Of a stretch of 31,061 nucleotides of DNA, positions 16,065 to 24,265 are shown in pieces. The first letter of the stretch is position 1. Every line of letters begins with the position of its first letter. Source of the DNA: Hoeflea algicola (GTDB taxonomy: Bacteria > Pseudomonadota > Alphaproteobacteria > Rhizobiales > Rhizobiaceae); contig NZ_JAOVZR010000002.1 of assembly GCF_026619415.1 (NCBI RefSeq), forward strand, positions 1-31,061, in the 5' to 3' direction. Made by a program: the position numbers and the translations under genes. The notes below the pieces were generated by a model. The model was given only the letters and a program-made list of their open reading frames with translations, did not search any database and was not told the origin of the DNA.

Positions 16065-16803
16065 TCATTTCTTGAACAAGCAGTGCTCTCACTTCGCCGC
16101 CATCCAACGTCTTTGCTTCTGCAAGGCGGGTTGCCAGTGCCAACAATGCATCCTGATGCTGGGACAGCAGTTCGAGAGCCATCCTCTCTGCGGCCTCAAG
16201 CCGGTCATGAACATGCTGCGCAAGCTGTCGATCAAGGGAAAGCATGGAGGGCTGTTCTTCCAATGATCGATAGAGCAATGGCTGAACCCTGCCGAACCCG
16301 ATGTTCGTTTCAGAGTCAGTCGCAAACTTGGTCGCTCGTGCAAGGTCAGACCTTTCACTACCGCCAGCGCCAACACCAGCTTCGCCAAAGATGAGCTTTT
16401 CTGCTGCTTGTCCAGCGAGTACACAAGCAATCATCTGATTGAACCAAGATTGAGTTTGGACAACACCCTGTCGCATTTCGCTTTCGACATAGCCGCCAGA
16501 CCCATTTCCAACGGTCACAGTAAAGACGGTTGCGATGTCGAACGCAGTCCACGCCAGCGCGTGGCCTGCTTCGTGGACAGCGATGCGCCAGACGAGGTCT
16601 GGTGGCATAGCTGCCTGGCCCGCGGTAAGCGCTGCGTGGATGTCGCTGTAAGTGAGCTGCCTTTTTTCACGGCGAGCTTTCTGACGAGCCTCACGGATCA
16701 GACGCTCGATGTCTGCACCTGTGCTACCAGCAGCAGCCAGCGCCAAAGGCAGGAGTACCGGGTTCACATCGGGCGCTGCAGCCAAGAGATGAGAATTATC
16801 CAT
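16027..16803 (-). CDS. stand-alone M41 (FtsH-type) zinc metallopeptidase
   Basis: A 258-residue protein that matches the end of FtsH without its ATPase core. Residues about 15-60 (LALAAAGSTGADIERLIREA, then KRQLTYSDIHAAL) correspond to the C-terminal AAA lid. The zinc site HEAGH follows at 77-81, with a likely third ligand D153 in GGSERSDLARAT. The C-terminal half is the helical M41 domain. ATG 16803 is chosen because AGGAG precedes it and because it overlaps the end of the AAA gene by 8 bp (ATGGATAA), a coupling arrangement. There is no membrane segment, unlike FtsH. It probably assembles with the upstream ATPase to form a soluble, split FtsH-like protease; that pairing is inference. Confidence 0.85.
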   Translation of the reverse strand: MDNSHLLAAAPDVNPVLLPLALAAAGSTGADIERLIREARQKARREKRQLTYSDIHAALTAGQAAMPPDLVWRIAVHEAGHALAWTAFDIATVFTVTVGNGSGGYVESEMRQGVVQTQSWFNQMIACVLAGQAAEKLIFGEAGVGAGGSERSDLARATKFATDSETNIGFGRVQPLLYRSLEEQPSMLSLDRQLAQHVHDRLEAAERMALELLSQHQDALLALATRLAEAKTLDGGEVRALLVQEMNAAATGSKKAAP

Positions 16804-18889
16804 TGATGAGCACTCCTTCCTTGCTGTCGTGGAGTTGATCACTGCCGTTGCCGGCAATGGTGGTGTTGGTCTGTGCAAGCAAAGTCTCCGCCGAACTGTT
16901 GCGACCGGTCGACCTGCCCATCTCACTGCTGTTCAAGACCGAGTCGAGGTCACTTCCTAAGTGATGCGCAATGATTTTTACCAAGGCAGCGGTATCGGGT
17001 TGTGGGATGATGATGTGCTTTTCAAGACGGCCTGAACGCAAAAGTGCAGGATCAATCTTGTCTGGCCGGTTGGTTGCTCCAACGACAATGACGCCTTCCG
17101 TTTTTGCCGCTCCATCCAGCAATTCCAACACGCGGTTTACGAGGCTCGACCAGTAATCATCATATGGTCGGTCACTGCTGCCGCGGTTTCCGATGTTGTC
17201 GACTTCATCGATGAACAGGATGCAAGGTGCACTGCGAGTGGCATGTTTGAATGTTGCATTCATCGCTGCCAGAACATCGCCAAGATTCGACGCTTCCAGC
17301 CATCTCGCAACCGACGTCGCGATCAGCGGAACCTGAAGCGTGTTGCAGAGTGCCTTTGCGAATGTTGTCTTGCCCGTGCCGGGCGGCCCGGATAACAGCA
17401 GCCGTGAGCTGAGATCGGGCCAGCCGACTTCCTTGTTACCGAATGCTTCAAGGTCGAGCTTGAGATCAAGCGCCCATTGCTGTGCATCACCATAACCGGC
17501 CAATCTTTCAACGAAGAGGTGATCCTTTCCGGACGTCGGTTTGGCAGATTGTTTCGCCGTCTGCCCCTTGCCTGATTCTGGCGCAGTCAGTTCTTTGTCT
17601 GGCTCGATGATGTCGAAGCAGCCCGAATATTTCTCGCGCTTCTTTGCATCAGAGCGTTTTAGCAAAGCGCCTAATCGGCCCTCCTTTTCTTCGTCCTCCT
17701 TTGCTTCTGCCATGGCGCGGTTTTCGGCTTCAAGCGTCGTCAGGATTGCCATGATTTTGGTCGGTGACCGTCCAGGGCGAATTGCAATCGCGAGATCATC
17801 AATGCCGAGATGACCGGGCTCGAAATCGAGTTCCGTCATGAGGAACCAAGTCCGAGTGATCGGGATGTTGTGGCAGATTGCAAGCACATCTGCGATCAGG
17901 CTGGCATCAATTCCGCTTCCCGAGATCACCATGTCCGCGACAGCGACAAGCCGAGCCGGTAGGGGCTGATCACGCTCGTCGCAAATGATGAGCGGTTTGA
18001 ACGCCGTGAGAACCCGCTTCGATACGATCGTGCGAAGTTCGTCATCATCATCATACCGCTTTAGCGAAGCGCTCCCGAAACAGCTGAAGGATTTCCGTGG
18101 CGTTGTATCCGCAAGTGCTTTGAAGCGGCCAGTCAACGTTGGGCCTTCTGCTATCGGTTCAAGCGACACATGAAACGGCAACGGCAAGCCGTCTTCGAGA
18201 AGACAGCCGAAGTGTCGTTCGAAATCCCTGACTGGGACCTGGACAGCAACAATCGATTTCCTTCGTTTCATGATCGAGAGCAGTCGGTCAAGGCCGTGCT
18301 CATCCCGCTCGATTGCCCTTGCTAGAAGTAGTGCTGCAGCAACTTCCGGAACCTTGGGTGCCGGCGCAAAGCCTGCAACAATCGAAAGAACATAACCCCT
18401 AAGTGCCGCCATTTTCTGAGAGGACAAATTGGCCGCCTTACCCTCTCCAGGAACTGGGCCACCTGATTTGGACGTCAGGTTTGCGGGCGGCTCACTTTCA
18501 CCGCCAGCTTCAGGCAGCGTGTCGGAATGTCCCGAAGCGTTTCCAGCAGACTTGGCGGATGCGCCAACAGTTTCATCAGCGCCGTTTTCTTCATCCAAAT
18601 TGAATGCATCGAACTCGCCAGATCTGATCCGTCTCTCGATTTGCTTCCTGTTTCGTGAGGATGCCTCCAAAAGCGATTGGACCAGTTTCCGGTCCTGATC
18701 GACATCACCGGAAATCAGCACTGCCATTTCCGCGGCGAGGTTCCAGACCACCCCGCCGTGCTCAGTTTCGGCGAGCGGCTGACTTTCGAGAATGCCAGCG
18801 TCCATGGCCTGCCCAAAGGATTTAAGCCGAGCGGCGCGCTTCAGTCGAGCAATGAGATATTTGGAGACGCGTTTGTTGATCTTGCTCAT
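16796..18889 (-). CDS. FtsH-like AAA+ ATPase, protease domain missing
   Basis: A 697-residue protein. The first 440 residues are unfamiliar and helical, with an acidic low-complexity stretch (about 95-155) and a second charged linker (about 390-455). The AAA+ module follows: Walker A GPPGTGKT 501-508, Walker B ILFIDE 557-562, sensor/SRH GATNRPDKIDPALLRSGRLE with arginine fingers at about 618 and 621. The chain then diverges and stops at about 50 residues after the SRH, before the complete lid, which lies in the next gene. The ATG at 18889 overlaps the upstream stop (TGATG), with GAGGAG 8 bp before it. No membrane helix is visible. The large N-terminal part probably recognises a substrate or partner. 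Confidence 0.85.
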   Translation of the reverse strand: MSKINKRVSKYLIARLKRAARLKSFGQAMDAGILESQPLAETEHGGVVWNLAAEMAVLISGDVDQDRKLVQSLLEASSRNRKQIERRIRSGEFDAFNLDEENGADETVGASAKSAGNASGHSDTLPEAGGESEPPANLTSKSGGPVPGEGKAANLSSQKMAALRGYVLSIVAGFAPAPKVPEVAAALLLARAIERDEHGLDRLLSIMKRRKSIVAVQVPVRDFERHFGCLLEDGLPLPFHVSLEPIAEGPTLTGRFKALADTTPRKSFSCFGSASLKRYDDDDELRTIVSKRVLTAFKPLIICDERDQPLPARLVAVADMVISGSGIDASLIADVLAICHNIPITRTWFLMTELDFEPGHLGIDDLAIAIRPGRSPTKIMAILTTLEAENRAMAEAKEDEEKEGRLGALLKRSDAKKREKYSGCFDIIEPDKELTAPESGKGQTAKQSAKPTSGKDHLFVERLAGYGDAQQWALDLKLDLEAFGNKEVGWPDLSSRLLLSGPPGTGKTTFAKALCNTLQVPLIATSVARWLEASNLGDVLAAMNATFKHATRSAPCILFIDEVDNIGNRGSSDRPYDDYWSSLVNRVLELLDGAAKTEGVIVVGATNRPDKIDPALLRSGRLEKHIIIPQPDTAALVKIIAHHLGSDLDSVLNSSEMGRSTGRNSSAETLLAQTNTTIAGNGSDQLHDSKEGVLING

Positions 18890-19368
18890 CACTTTTGCTC
18901 CTCGGCGCATGTGGAATACTCCGCGATTGTCTGGATGTTGGCTGGCAGGAACCGTCTGTTTCCATCAAGCCAGTCTTTCAGGATGAGGGCCGCGGGATGC
19001 TTGAAGCGGCACATCAGATCAAGCCGCCGCTTTAGATGTTTGGTTAGCTCGGCCTTGCCGGTATAATCTGGTCCGGCGCGGCGAAGGATGTTGCGGACAA
19101 GACCTGGAGCCATCTCATCGATCAGCTCAGGCGTCGGGTTGCCCTTCATCGTCAGGATTTCAATTCGCTGGCGATGTCGATGCAGTACGTCATCTCCCGT
19201 ACTTGCGTGAAGCGGAGGTCGGAACTCGGGTGAGGGTTTGCTCTGCCGCCGCTTAGGCTTGCGCGTAAGAGGTCTTTGAGGGTGGACCGAGGTAGCGGAA
19301 GGATGCTTCCGCTGCTGCTTTGGAAACGCGATGACATTGCTTTTGGTGGTGGGATCGGATTTACGCAT
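18889..19368 (-). CDS. small basic hypothetical protein upstream of the AAA+ gene
   Basis: A 159-residue protein. The first 70 residues are basic, proline-rich and probably disordered (KPKRRQSKPSPEFRPP), and the rest is helical with many arginines and lysines. ATG 19368 is preferred to a more upstream one because AGGAGA lies 7 bp before it. Its stop shares one base with the ATPase start (TGATG), so the two are translated together, which suggests a fixed stoichiometric relation. It may be an adaptor or a nucleic-acid-binding subunit. No family recognised. Confidence 0.6.
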   Translation of the reverse strand: MRKSDPTTKSNVIAFPKQQRKHPSATSVHPQRPLTRKPKRRQSKPSPEFRPPLHASTGDDVLHRHRQRIEILTMKGNPTPELIDEMAPGLVRNILRRAGPDYTGKAELTKHLKRRLDLMCRFKHPAALILKDWLDGNRRFLPANIQTIAEYSTCAEEQK

Positions 19369-19452
19369 GACAGATTTCTCCTGCGCCGGATCGTTGGGAT
19401 CGGCGGGTGTCGTGAACAAAAAAGTTGATGAGTGAGTGGAGGCAGGCGTCCG

Positions 19453-20358
19453 TCAGTGACGGGTAGGCGCTTGAGCAAAGCCCAGTTTGATCAGCTGCGC
19501 ATTGCCGCTGACGTCCATGACGTCGGCTTCGTCAGAAGACTGATTATCCTCGTCATCAGTCTCCACCTCATAGAACGTGCCCTCGGACTTGCCCGGGGGT
19601 GCTATCGGCGAATGACAGGCCTGGGCGAAAGCCGCGCATGCCTGTTTCCAGTGTTCGTCAACACGAGAGCGAAACTCTGCCTGCAAAGATGCGATCGCTG
19701 CGCCAGCACCTTCAACTTGAACCAGGTGGTCCAGCTGCGAGAGATGCCAGATACCGCCGTTCAGGTCCGTCTTCCGACTGTCAGCAGTCAGGATAACGAT
19801 CCTGACTTCCTTGACGTTCAGGCGTTGATGTTCCTTGTAGAGGAAGTCTGGCAACGAAAGACCCGCCGCTTTCATGCGGTTCTGTAGATCAACAAGCCGA
19901 ACGCGGTCATATGTGTAGACACTGCGTTTCGCATCGACCACGTGCGCCGTATTCGTGCGTTGATTGAGAATGACAAAGTCCGGCGTATATGTCTTGCGGC
20001 CGCCCATGTCGGAATCGAACGTTAACGCCCTGAAATTCTCGGCGTGATTCATCTCGACGATTTGCAGCGCAGTTGGCGAAACTGGTAACCGCAGGTTCTG
20101 CGTGAGGACCTTCAGGTCCGTATTGCACCTGGCAACTGCAGCGATGCCGAGTTCGATGAGCCTGCCTTCAATTGCAGGCAGTGGACGAAGCACAGCGGCA
20201 AGGGCATCAATACCGCCAGATAGTGCTTGTGCAATGGCGTCTACCGACAGCGAGGGATCGACGAGTTCGTTGATGAACGCATCGAACTGCTGCTTCAGTT
20301 CCAGAGAATTGGCGGAATGCGCATACACGGGTGCAGTGGTTTTCTTGAGTTTGGTCAT
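19453..20358 (-). CDS. PD-(D/E)XK nuclease-like protein
   Basis: A 301-residue protein with the order of motifs expected for a PD-(D/E)XK nuclease: a helix with E64/E69 (IEGRLIELGI), then PD at 126-127 in YTPDFVIL, then a strand with D142-A-K144 in HVVDAKRS. Residues after about 250 are acidic (VETDDEDNQSSDE) and probably disordered. AGGAG lies 5 bp before the ATG at 20358. It opens the minus-strand cluster, and a palindrome lies 56-72 bp upstream of its start. The motif reading is by eye, so nuclease activity is inferred, but the spacing and the hydrophobic strands around it fit well. Confidence 0.7.
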   Translation of the reverse strand: MTKLKKTTAPVYAHSANSLELKQQFDAFINELVDPSLSVDAIAQALSGGIDALAAVLRPLPAIEGRLIELGIAAVARCNTDLKVLTQNLRLPVSPTALQIVEMNHAENFRALTFDSDMGGRKTYTPDFVILNQRTNTAHVVDAKRSVYTYDRVRLVDLQNRMKAAGLSLPDFLYKEHQRLNVKEVRIVILTADSRKTDLNGGIWHLSQLDHLVQVEGAGAAIASLQAEFRSRVDEHWKQACAAFAQACHSPIAPPGKSEGTFYEVETDDEDNQSSDEADVMDVSGNAQLIKLGFAQAPTRH

Positions 20359-20413
20359 GGAAATCTCCTGTGGGGAGCGATGACGGCAGCCAGGCAGCCT
20401 CAGAGGCTCGTAT

Positions 20414-20430
20414 GCGGAAATAATTTCCGC
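20414..20430. promoter_or_regulatory. palindrome copy 2 (GCGGAAATAATTTCCGC)
   Basis: A perfect 8+1+8 inverted repeat 56-72 bp upstream of the start of the nuclease-like gene, where a promoter or operator would be expected. Identical to the sequence at 30895-30911 and one base different from 133-149. Confidence 0.65.
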
Positions 20431-20877
20431 ATTGGCTGTCCAAGATGGGGAAGCCTGAGCTTTAATGTCGGCGAGGAACTGGCGCTATCGCAGTGAAGTG
20501 AAACGATCAGCGACGAGAGAACGAGATAGGTGACCGCCATAGGTCGCCAGCCCGCGTAATGCGTTGCCGTGATCGGGCTTCAACAGGAGAGGGGTGGGAT
20601 CGGTCTTCCCCATCGGGGGAGATAACGATAAAGGTCAACATAGCCTTATGCCTTCTTACCAAGGTTGCGGGTCAGGCCCTCGTTCGATGTTGACGCATCG
20701 GCGGGGGCCGTTAAGTCACTGCAGAAATTCAGTTTCTGGCGACAAACGATAAATAGTCCGGAGTTGCTTGTCCGGCAAGACAAAAAAGAACGTATCCGGA
20801 ACAGAGCTCCGGAGTGGTTAACAGATGACGCGGGCGTCTTGAAAGACCAGCCAAAGAACAACTACGCAACTAGCATG
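20431..20877. other. gene-poor region with ambiguous open frames
   Basis: Plus strand 20665-20901 and minus strand 20646-20861 are both open and have protein-like composition (FWRQTINSPELLV on plus, EGLTRNLGKKA ending on minus), but each lacks a normal start and ribosome binding site. One may be a remnant of a truncated gene. A short hairpin (TCCCCCGATGGGGA) lies near 20608-20622. I cannot decide between them. Confidence 0.35.
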
Positions 20878-21108
20878 TTATGCGGCTCTCTTGTCGGCTG
20901 AAACGCTTAAAGTAGTTCCAAGACGGACAGGATTTTCTTGCAGCTGCCTTTCCGATCGGCGGTTGGTAATTGTGTCTGTGATCAGGCTGACCTCTTCCTG
21001 ACTGCGCTCCTGAGAAACTGATAGTCGCAATCGCTGAATAGCCGATTTCGACCCCACGGCGGCGGTGCCTCGTCCAGCTGCGGACCGACCTGTTACAGAC
21101 ATTGGCAA
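20878..21108 (-). CDS. possible small hypothetical protein
   Basis: An open frame of 76 codons divergent from the gene at 21160. The chain is polar and helical (ERSQEEVSLITDTITNRRSE), which looks protein-like, but no clear ribosome binding site precedes the ATG at 21108. It may be a real small gene or the end of a degraded one. Confidence 0.25.
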   Translation of the reverse strand: MPMSVTGRSAAGRGTAAVGSKSAIQRLRLSVSQERSQEEVSLITDTITNRRSERQLQENPVRLGTTLSVSADKRAA

Positions 21109-21159
21109 TGGTCGTCAGAGCGCATACTATCTGAACGTCGATACAACAGAGGTGCCATC

Positions 21160-21426
21160 ATGGACCGGGAACCAAACCTGATCATTTCAGGCATGTCGCG
21201 GCGGATTGTCGAAGACGGCGTTCCCTTTAAGATAGACATCTACAAGCTTGAAGGTGGAATTGGGTGGACGCTGGAAGTTGTGATCGACGACGGAACATCA
21301 ATCGTCTGGGATGATTTGTTTGACGACGACAGAGCCGCTTTCGAAGAGGCTGTCACCACGATTCGAAACGAAGGTGCCATGGTTTTCGCTAACGGTGGAT
21401 CAAACGTGGTCCCGTTCAGGAAATAA
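21160..21426 (+). CDS. small conserved-looking hypothetical protein
   Basis: An 88-residue acidic protein (MDREPNLIISGMSRRIVEDG, then WTLEVVIDDGTSIVWDDLF). I have seen proteins of this length and pattern annotated as hypothetical in rhizobial genomes, without an assigned function. GAGG lies about 7 bp before the ATG. It is a single gene between the nuclease cluster and the second IS66 element. Confidence 0.6.
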   Translation: MDREPNLIISGMSRRIVEDGVPFKIDIYKLEGGIGWTLEVVIDDGTSIVWDDLFDDDRAAFEEAVTTIRNEGAMVFANGGSNVVPFRK

Positions 21427-21695
21427 GTCGCGTAGTGATCAACTGACGTCCTCCACCCACTTATTGGGTGACAGTTTTGCGCCCTCAGCGCGGCCGTTCG
21501 CTTTCTTGGTCCCAGCTCCTGCAAGCAGTCATTCGCTGCACTCTGCACCGAGGTCCTAAGAGGGCGGGAAGCTGCCGTTCACTACGCTGGGAACGAATGG
21601 CCTAAATGGGGTAGGGAGGGAACTGGCCGCTAACTGACGACAGTTGACCTAAGCGGACATTCATTCGTTCCTGTTTCAATGCAGGTGGGGCCTAG

Positions 21696-21703
21696 ATGCA
21701 TGT
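21696..21703. repeat. target site duplication ATGCATGT, left copy
   Basis: The 8-bp ATGCATGT abuts the left end of IS66 copy 2 and recurs at 23079-23086. Confidence 0.9.
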
Positions 21704-23078
21704 GTAATTACCCACCCCCTTGCCATGCACCACAATGTCTGAATCCATGATGATATGGATCGGACTGATTTGCAGCAGCTGAGCAAGGACGAATTGATCG
21801 AGATGGTGCTTCGGCTCCAACGGCCTTCCAAGGATTCTCGGACGTCTTCCAAGCCGCCCTCGACGGACAAGAAAGAGAAACGCGTCAACTCACGACCGGG
21901 TGGAGCCAAGCCCGGGCATGAACCCCACAATAGGGTGCTGGCGGATTTTGCCGACATGTTTCGCGATCATGAACCGACCGCCTGCAAGAGATGCGGCCAT
22001 GCGTTTTCCGGTGATGATACGATGGTGCTGGCCGGGGCCTATGACGAGATCGATATTCCTGCGATCCGTCCTCATGTCACCCGGCATCGGCGTTTTTCCT
22101 GTCATTGCCCGCAATGCGGCACGACAACAAAAGCCACCGCACCTGCCGTGGCAACCGCAACGCCGTTCGGGCCAGGCATTCACGCGCTGGCGATCTACCT
22201 CAAGAGTTTCCATGCATTGTCTTACGAACGCCTGAGCGGTGTGTTCATGGATATCTTCGGCCTTAATGTGAGCGAGGGCGCGATCATGAACATGTTTTCC
22301 CGCTCCCGTCCGAGCTTCCAGGCCACAGCACAGGCCGCCAAGGCCAGCCTTCGAGCCGCCCGCGTTGTCGCCAGCGACGAAACCGGTGTGCGTATCGAGG
22401 GCACAAATGCCCAACACTGGGTTTTTCATTGCAAGGATGCTGTTGTCCACCAGCCCGATTACTCCCGTGCAGCACGGGTCGTTCACGAGACCATGGGCGG
22501 CCATGTCCCCGAGGTATGGATATCTGATCGGTATTCAGCCCAGCAATCTCACGGCCATCGACATCAAACCTGCCTTGCACATTTGGCGCGTGATACAGCC
22601 TTTGCGCTGGAACATGGCGAGGATGATCTCCCTCTTCGCTTCCAGCTTTGGTTTGGCCGTGTGTTTGATTTCGCCAGAGCCATAAGCACATTCGCTGCGT
22701 CTACCGTCGCAAGCAAGAAGCGCAAATTCGATAAACAGCTTGCCGGGCTTCTATGCGCCCCGACTTCGTGCGACCTGGCCCAAAAGCTCCAGGCCAAGAT
22801 CGGGCGGGCCCGCGATCAGCTGCTGACGTTTTGCGACTATCCCGGAGAAGTCGATGTCACCAACAACACATCTGAGCGAAAGCTCCGTCCATGGGTCATT
22901 CAGCGAAAGGTGACAAACGGATATCGCGCCATGTGGGCCGCCCAAGCCGAGGCGGATGTACGCACGACCATCGACACCGCCCGCCTCAAAGGCGCAAACC
23001 CCTTCCAGGTCATCGCATCCGTCCTGGCATAGGCCGGTAGAAGAACCGGAAATCACGAATTCGGGGGTGGGTAATTAC
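21704..23078 (+). mobile_element. IS66-family element, copy 2
   Basis: 1375 bp with the same 16-bp perfect terminal repeats GTAATTACCCACCCCC as copy 1, in the opposite orientation. It has its own 8-bp duplication, ATGCATGT, different from that of copy 1, so it inserted independently. Recombination between the two inverted copies could invert the 10 kb between them. Confidence 0.93.
21755..23032 (+). CDS. tnpC: IS66-family transposase (TnpC), copy 2
   Basis: Protein identical to that of copy 1 (425 residues; DDE residues in VASDETGV, WISDRY and NNTSERKLRP). The only base difference noticed is a silent change in the Ala codon of the AQAEADVR segment near the 3' end. Intact, and so able to act on either copy. 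Confidence 0.95.
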   Translation: MDRTDLQQLSKDELIEMVLRLQRPSKDSRTSSKPPSTDKKEKRVNSRPGGAKPGHEPHNRVLADFADMFRDHEPTACKRCGHAFSGDDTMVLAGAYDEIDIPAIRPHVTRHRRFSCHCPQCGTTTKATAPAVATATPFGPGIHALAIYLKSFHALSYERLSGVFMDIFGLNVSEGAIMNMFSRSRPSFQATAQAAKASLRAARVVASDETGVRIEGTNAQHWVFHCKDAVVHQPDYSRAARVVHETMGGHVPEVWISDRYSAQQSHGHRHQTCLAHLARDTAFALEHGEDDLPLRFQLWFGRVFDFARAISTFAASTVASKKRKFDKQLAGLLCAPTSCDLAQKLQAKIGRARDQLLTFCDYPGEVDVTNNTSERKLRPWVIQRKVTNGYRAMWAAQAEADVRTTIDTARLKGANPFQVIASVLA

Positions 23079-23086
23079 ATGCATGT
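23079..23086. repeat. target site duplication ATGCATGT, right copy
   Basis: Direct repeat of 21696-21703, abutting the right end of IS66 copy 2. Confidence 0.9.
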
Positions 23087-23095
23087 TAACTAACT

Positions 23096-23226
23096 ATGGG
23101 CACTAGCCACCACAAGATCGAGAACATCTTTGGAAAACTCAAAGACTGGCGGAATCCATACCCGCTACAACCATTGCGCTCGCCATCAGGTCAGCCAAGG
23201 CAATTGCAGCGGACATCATCGCCTAA
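23096..23226 (+). pseudogene. remnant of IS5-type transposase C-terminus
   Basis: The first frame reads SHHKIENIFGKLKDWR, a pattern typical of the C-terminal part of IS5-family (IS427-like) transposases. The match then continues in a second frame as IHTRYNHCAR and in a third as SAKAIAADIIA before TAA. Two frameshifts and the missing N-terminal part mark it as dead. It begins 10 bp from the IS66 duplication, but no matching upstream part is visible on the other side of IS66, so the truncation predates or differs from that insertion. Confidence 0.65.
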
Positions 23227-23334
23227 CAATATTAAAATGATGGTTAAGTTCAATATCCGTATAGTAATATAACATCTTCAGGCGCTACGTGTTCGTGGTG
23301 CCGGTGACAACAACCGAGGTCATGCGGTTGCTCC

Positions 23335-24135
23335 CTAAGGATTCGCCTCAACAGCCAGTGCGGGTATCGTATCAGACGTCAACACAACAGTCAGACCGCC
23401 GTCGACGACGAGATTGGTACCCGTGACATAACTGGCCTGCGAGGACGCGAGGAACAAGCAGACCTCAGCGATTTCCGACGGCTGCGCATAACGACGCAGC
23501 GGTATGCGTCTGGTCCAGCCGTGGTGGGCACCGATCGAGCGCTGCTCACGGCTCATCGGAGTCTCGACGAAACCAGGCGAGACCGCATTGACTCGGATGC
23601 CGTATGCAGCAAGCTCAGCGGCCATCTGCTCCGTCAAGCTGATGACGCCGCCTTTCGCGGCGGCGTATGCAACGTTGACCTGTGGGGAAACAGCCCGAAT
23701 GCCCGCGATCGACGCAATGTTCACAATCGCTCCACCTCCCGCGCGCTTGAGCGCCGGAAGCGCTGCGCGGGCGGTCATGTAGATCCCGCTGAGGTCGACG
23801 TCGAGAACTCGCCTCCACTGTTCGCTCTCAGTCTCCTCCAGCGAGCCGCGCCCGATGATCCCTGCCGCACCAACCAGTATATCGAGGCGCCCGAACGTTG
23901 CATCGATTTGGCTAAATGCATCTAGCACTTCGTCTTCGCACGTGACGTCAACCGTGTATCCGCGGGCACGCTCGACGGGTAACGAAAGCGTGGCCAGCGC
24001 ATCAGAAATCGATGCAGCGTTGACATCAAGAATCGCGATCGCCGCACCTTCCTTGGCTAGCGCCTCAGCTACAGCTAGGCCGATACCGGAAGCGCCGCCG
24101 GTGATCACAGCCACCTGTCCGTCAAACTTATTCAT
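23335..24135 (-). CDS. short-chain dehydrogenase/reductase (SDR)
   Basis: A 266-residue classical SDR that reduces or oxidises a hydroxy/keto group with NAD(P)(H). The glycine motif is TGGASGIG near 11-18. D38 at the end of the second strand (AILDVN) suggests NAD(H) preference. NIAS appears in the fourth strand region, the catalytic Tyr and Lys in YAAAKGG, and PG at the start of the substrate loop. Its C-terminus is slightly longer than usual. ATG 24135 follows AGGAGAACGCG; the frame is open farther upstream but without protein signal. It is downstream of the acetoacetate decarboxylase-like gene with 130 bp between them and in the same direction. Substrate unknown. Confidence 0.9.
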   Translation of the reverse strand: MNKFDGQVAVITGGASGIGLAVAEALAKEGAAIAILDVNAASISDALATLSLPVERARGYTVDVTCEDEVLDAFSQIDATFGRLDILVGAAGIIGRGSLEETESEQWRRVLDVDLSGIYMTARAALPALKRAGGGAIVNIASIAGIRAVSPQVNVAYAAAKGGVISLTEQMAAELAAYGIRVNAVSPGFVETPMSREQRSIGAHHGWTRRIPLRRYAQPSEIAEVCLFLASSQASYVTGTNLVVDGGLTVVLTSDTIPALAVEANP

Positions 24136-24265
24136 CGCGTTCTCCTGAAGAAAATTCGTCGGTATTTGGGGTAAAAGTCGGCGGCGCCTGGTTTGAATGC
24201 CAAGGAGGCGTCGCCCAGCCACGACACAACCGGTGCGAACTGAGCTGTCGCTTCATCGGCAGCGT

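Noticed and set aside
10009..23078. Composite transposon formed by the two IS66 copies
   Set aside because: Each copy has its own matching 8-bp duplication on both sides (TGGAAACT and ATGCATGT). A composite unit would share one duplication only at the outer ends, so these are independent insertions.
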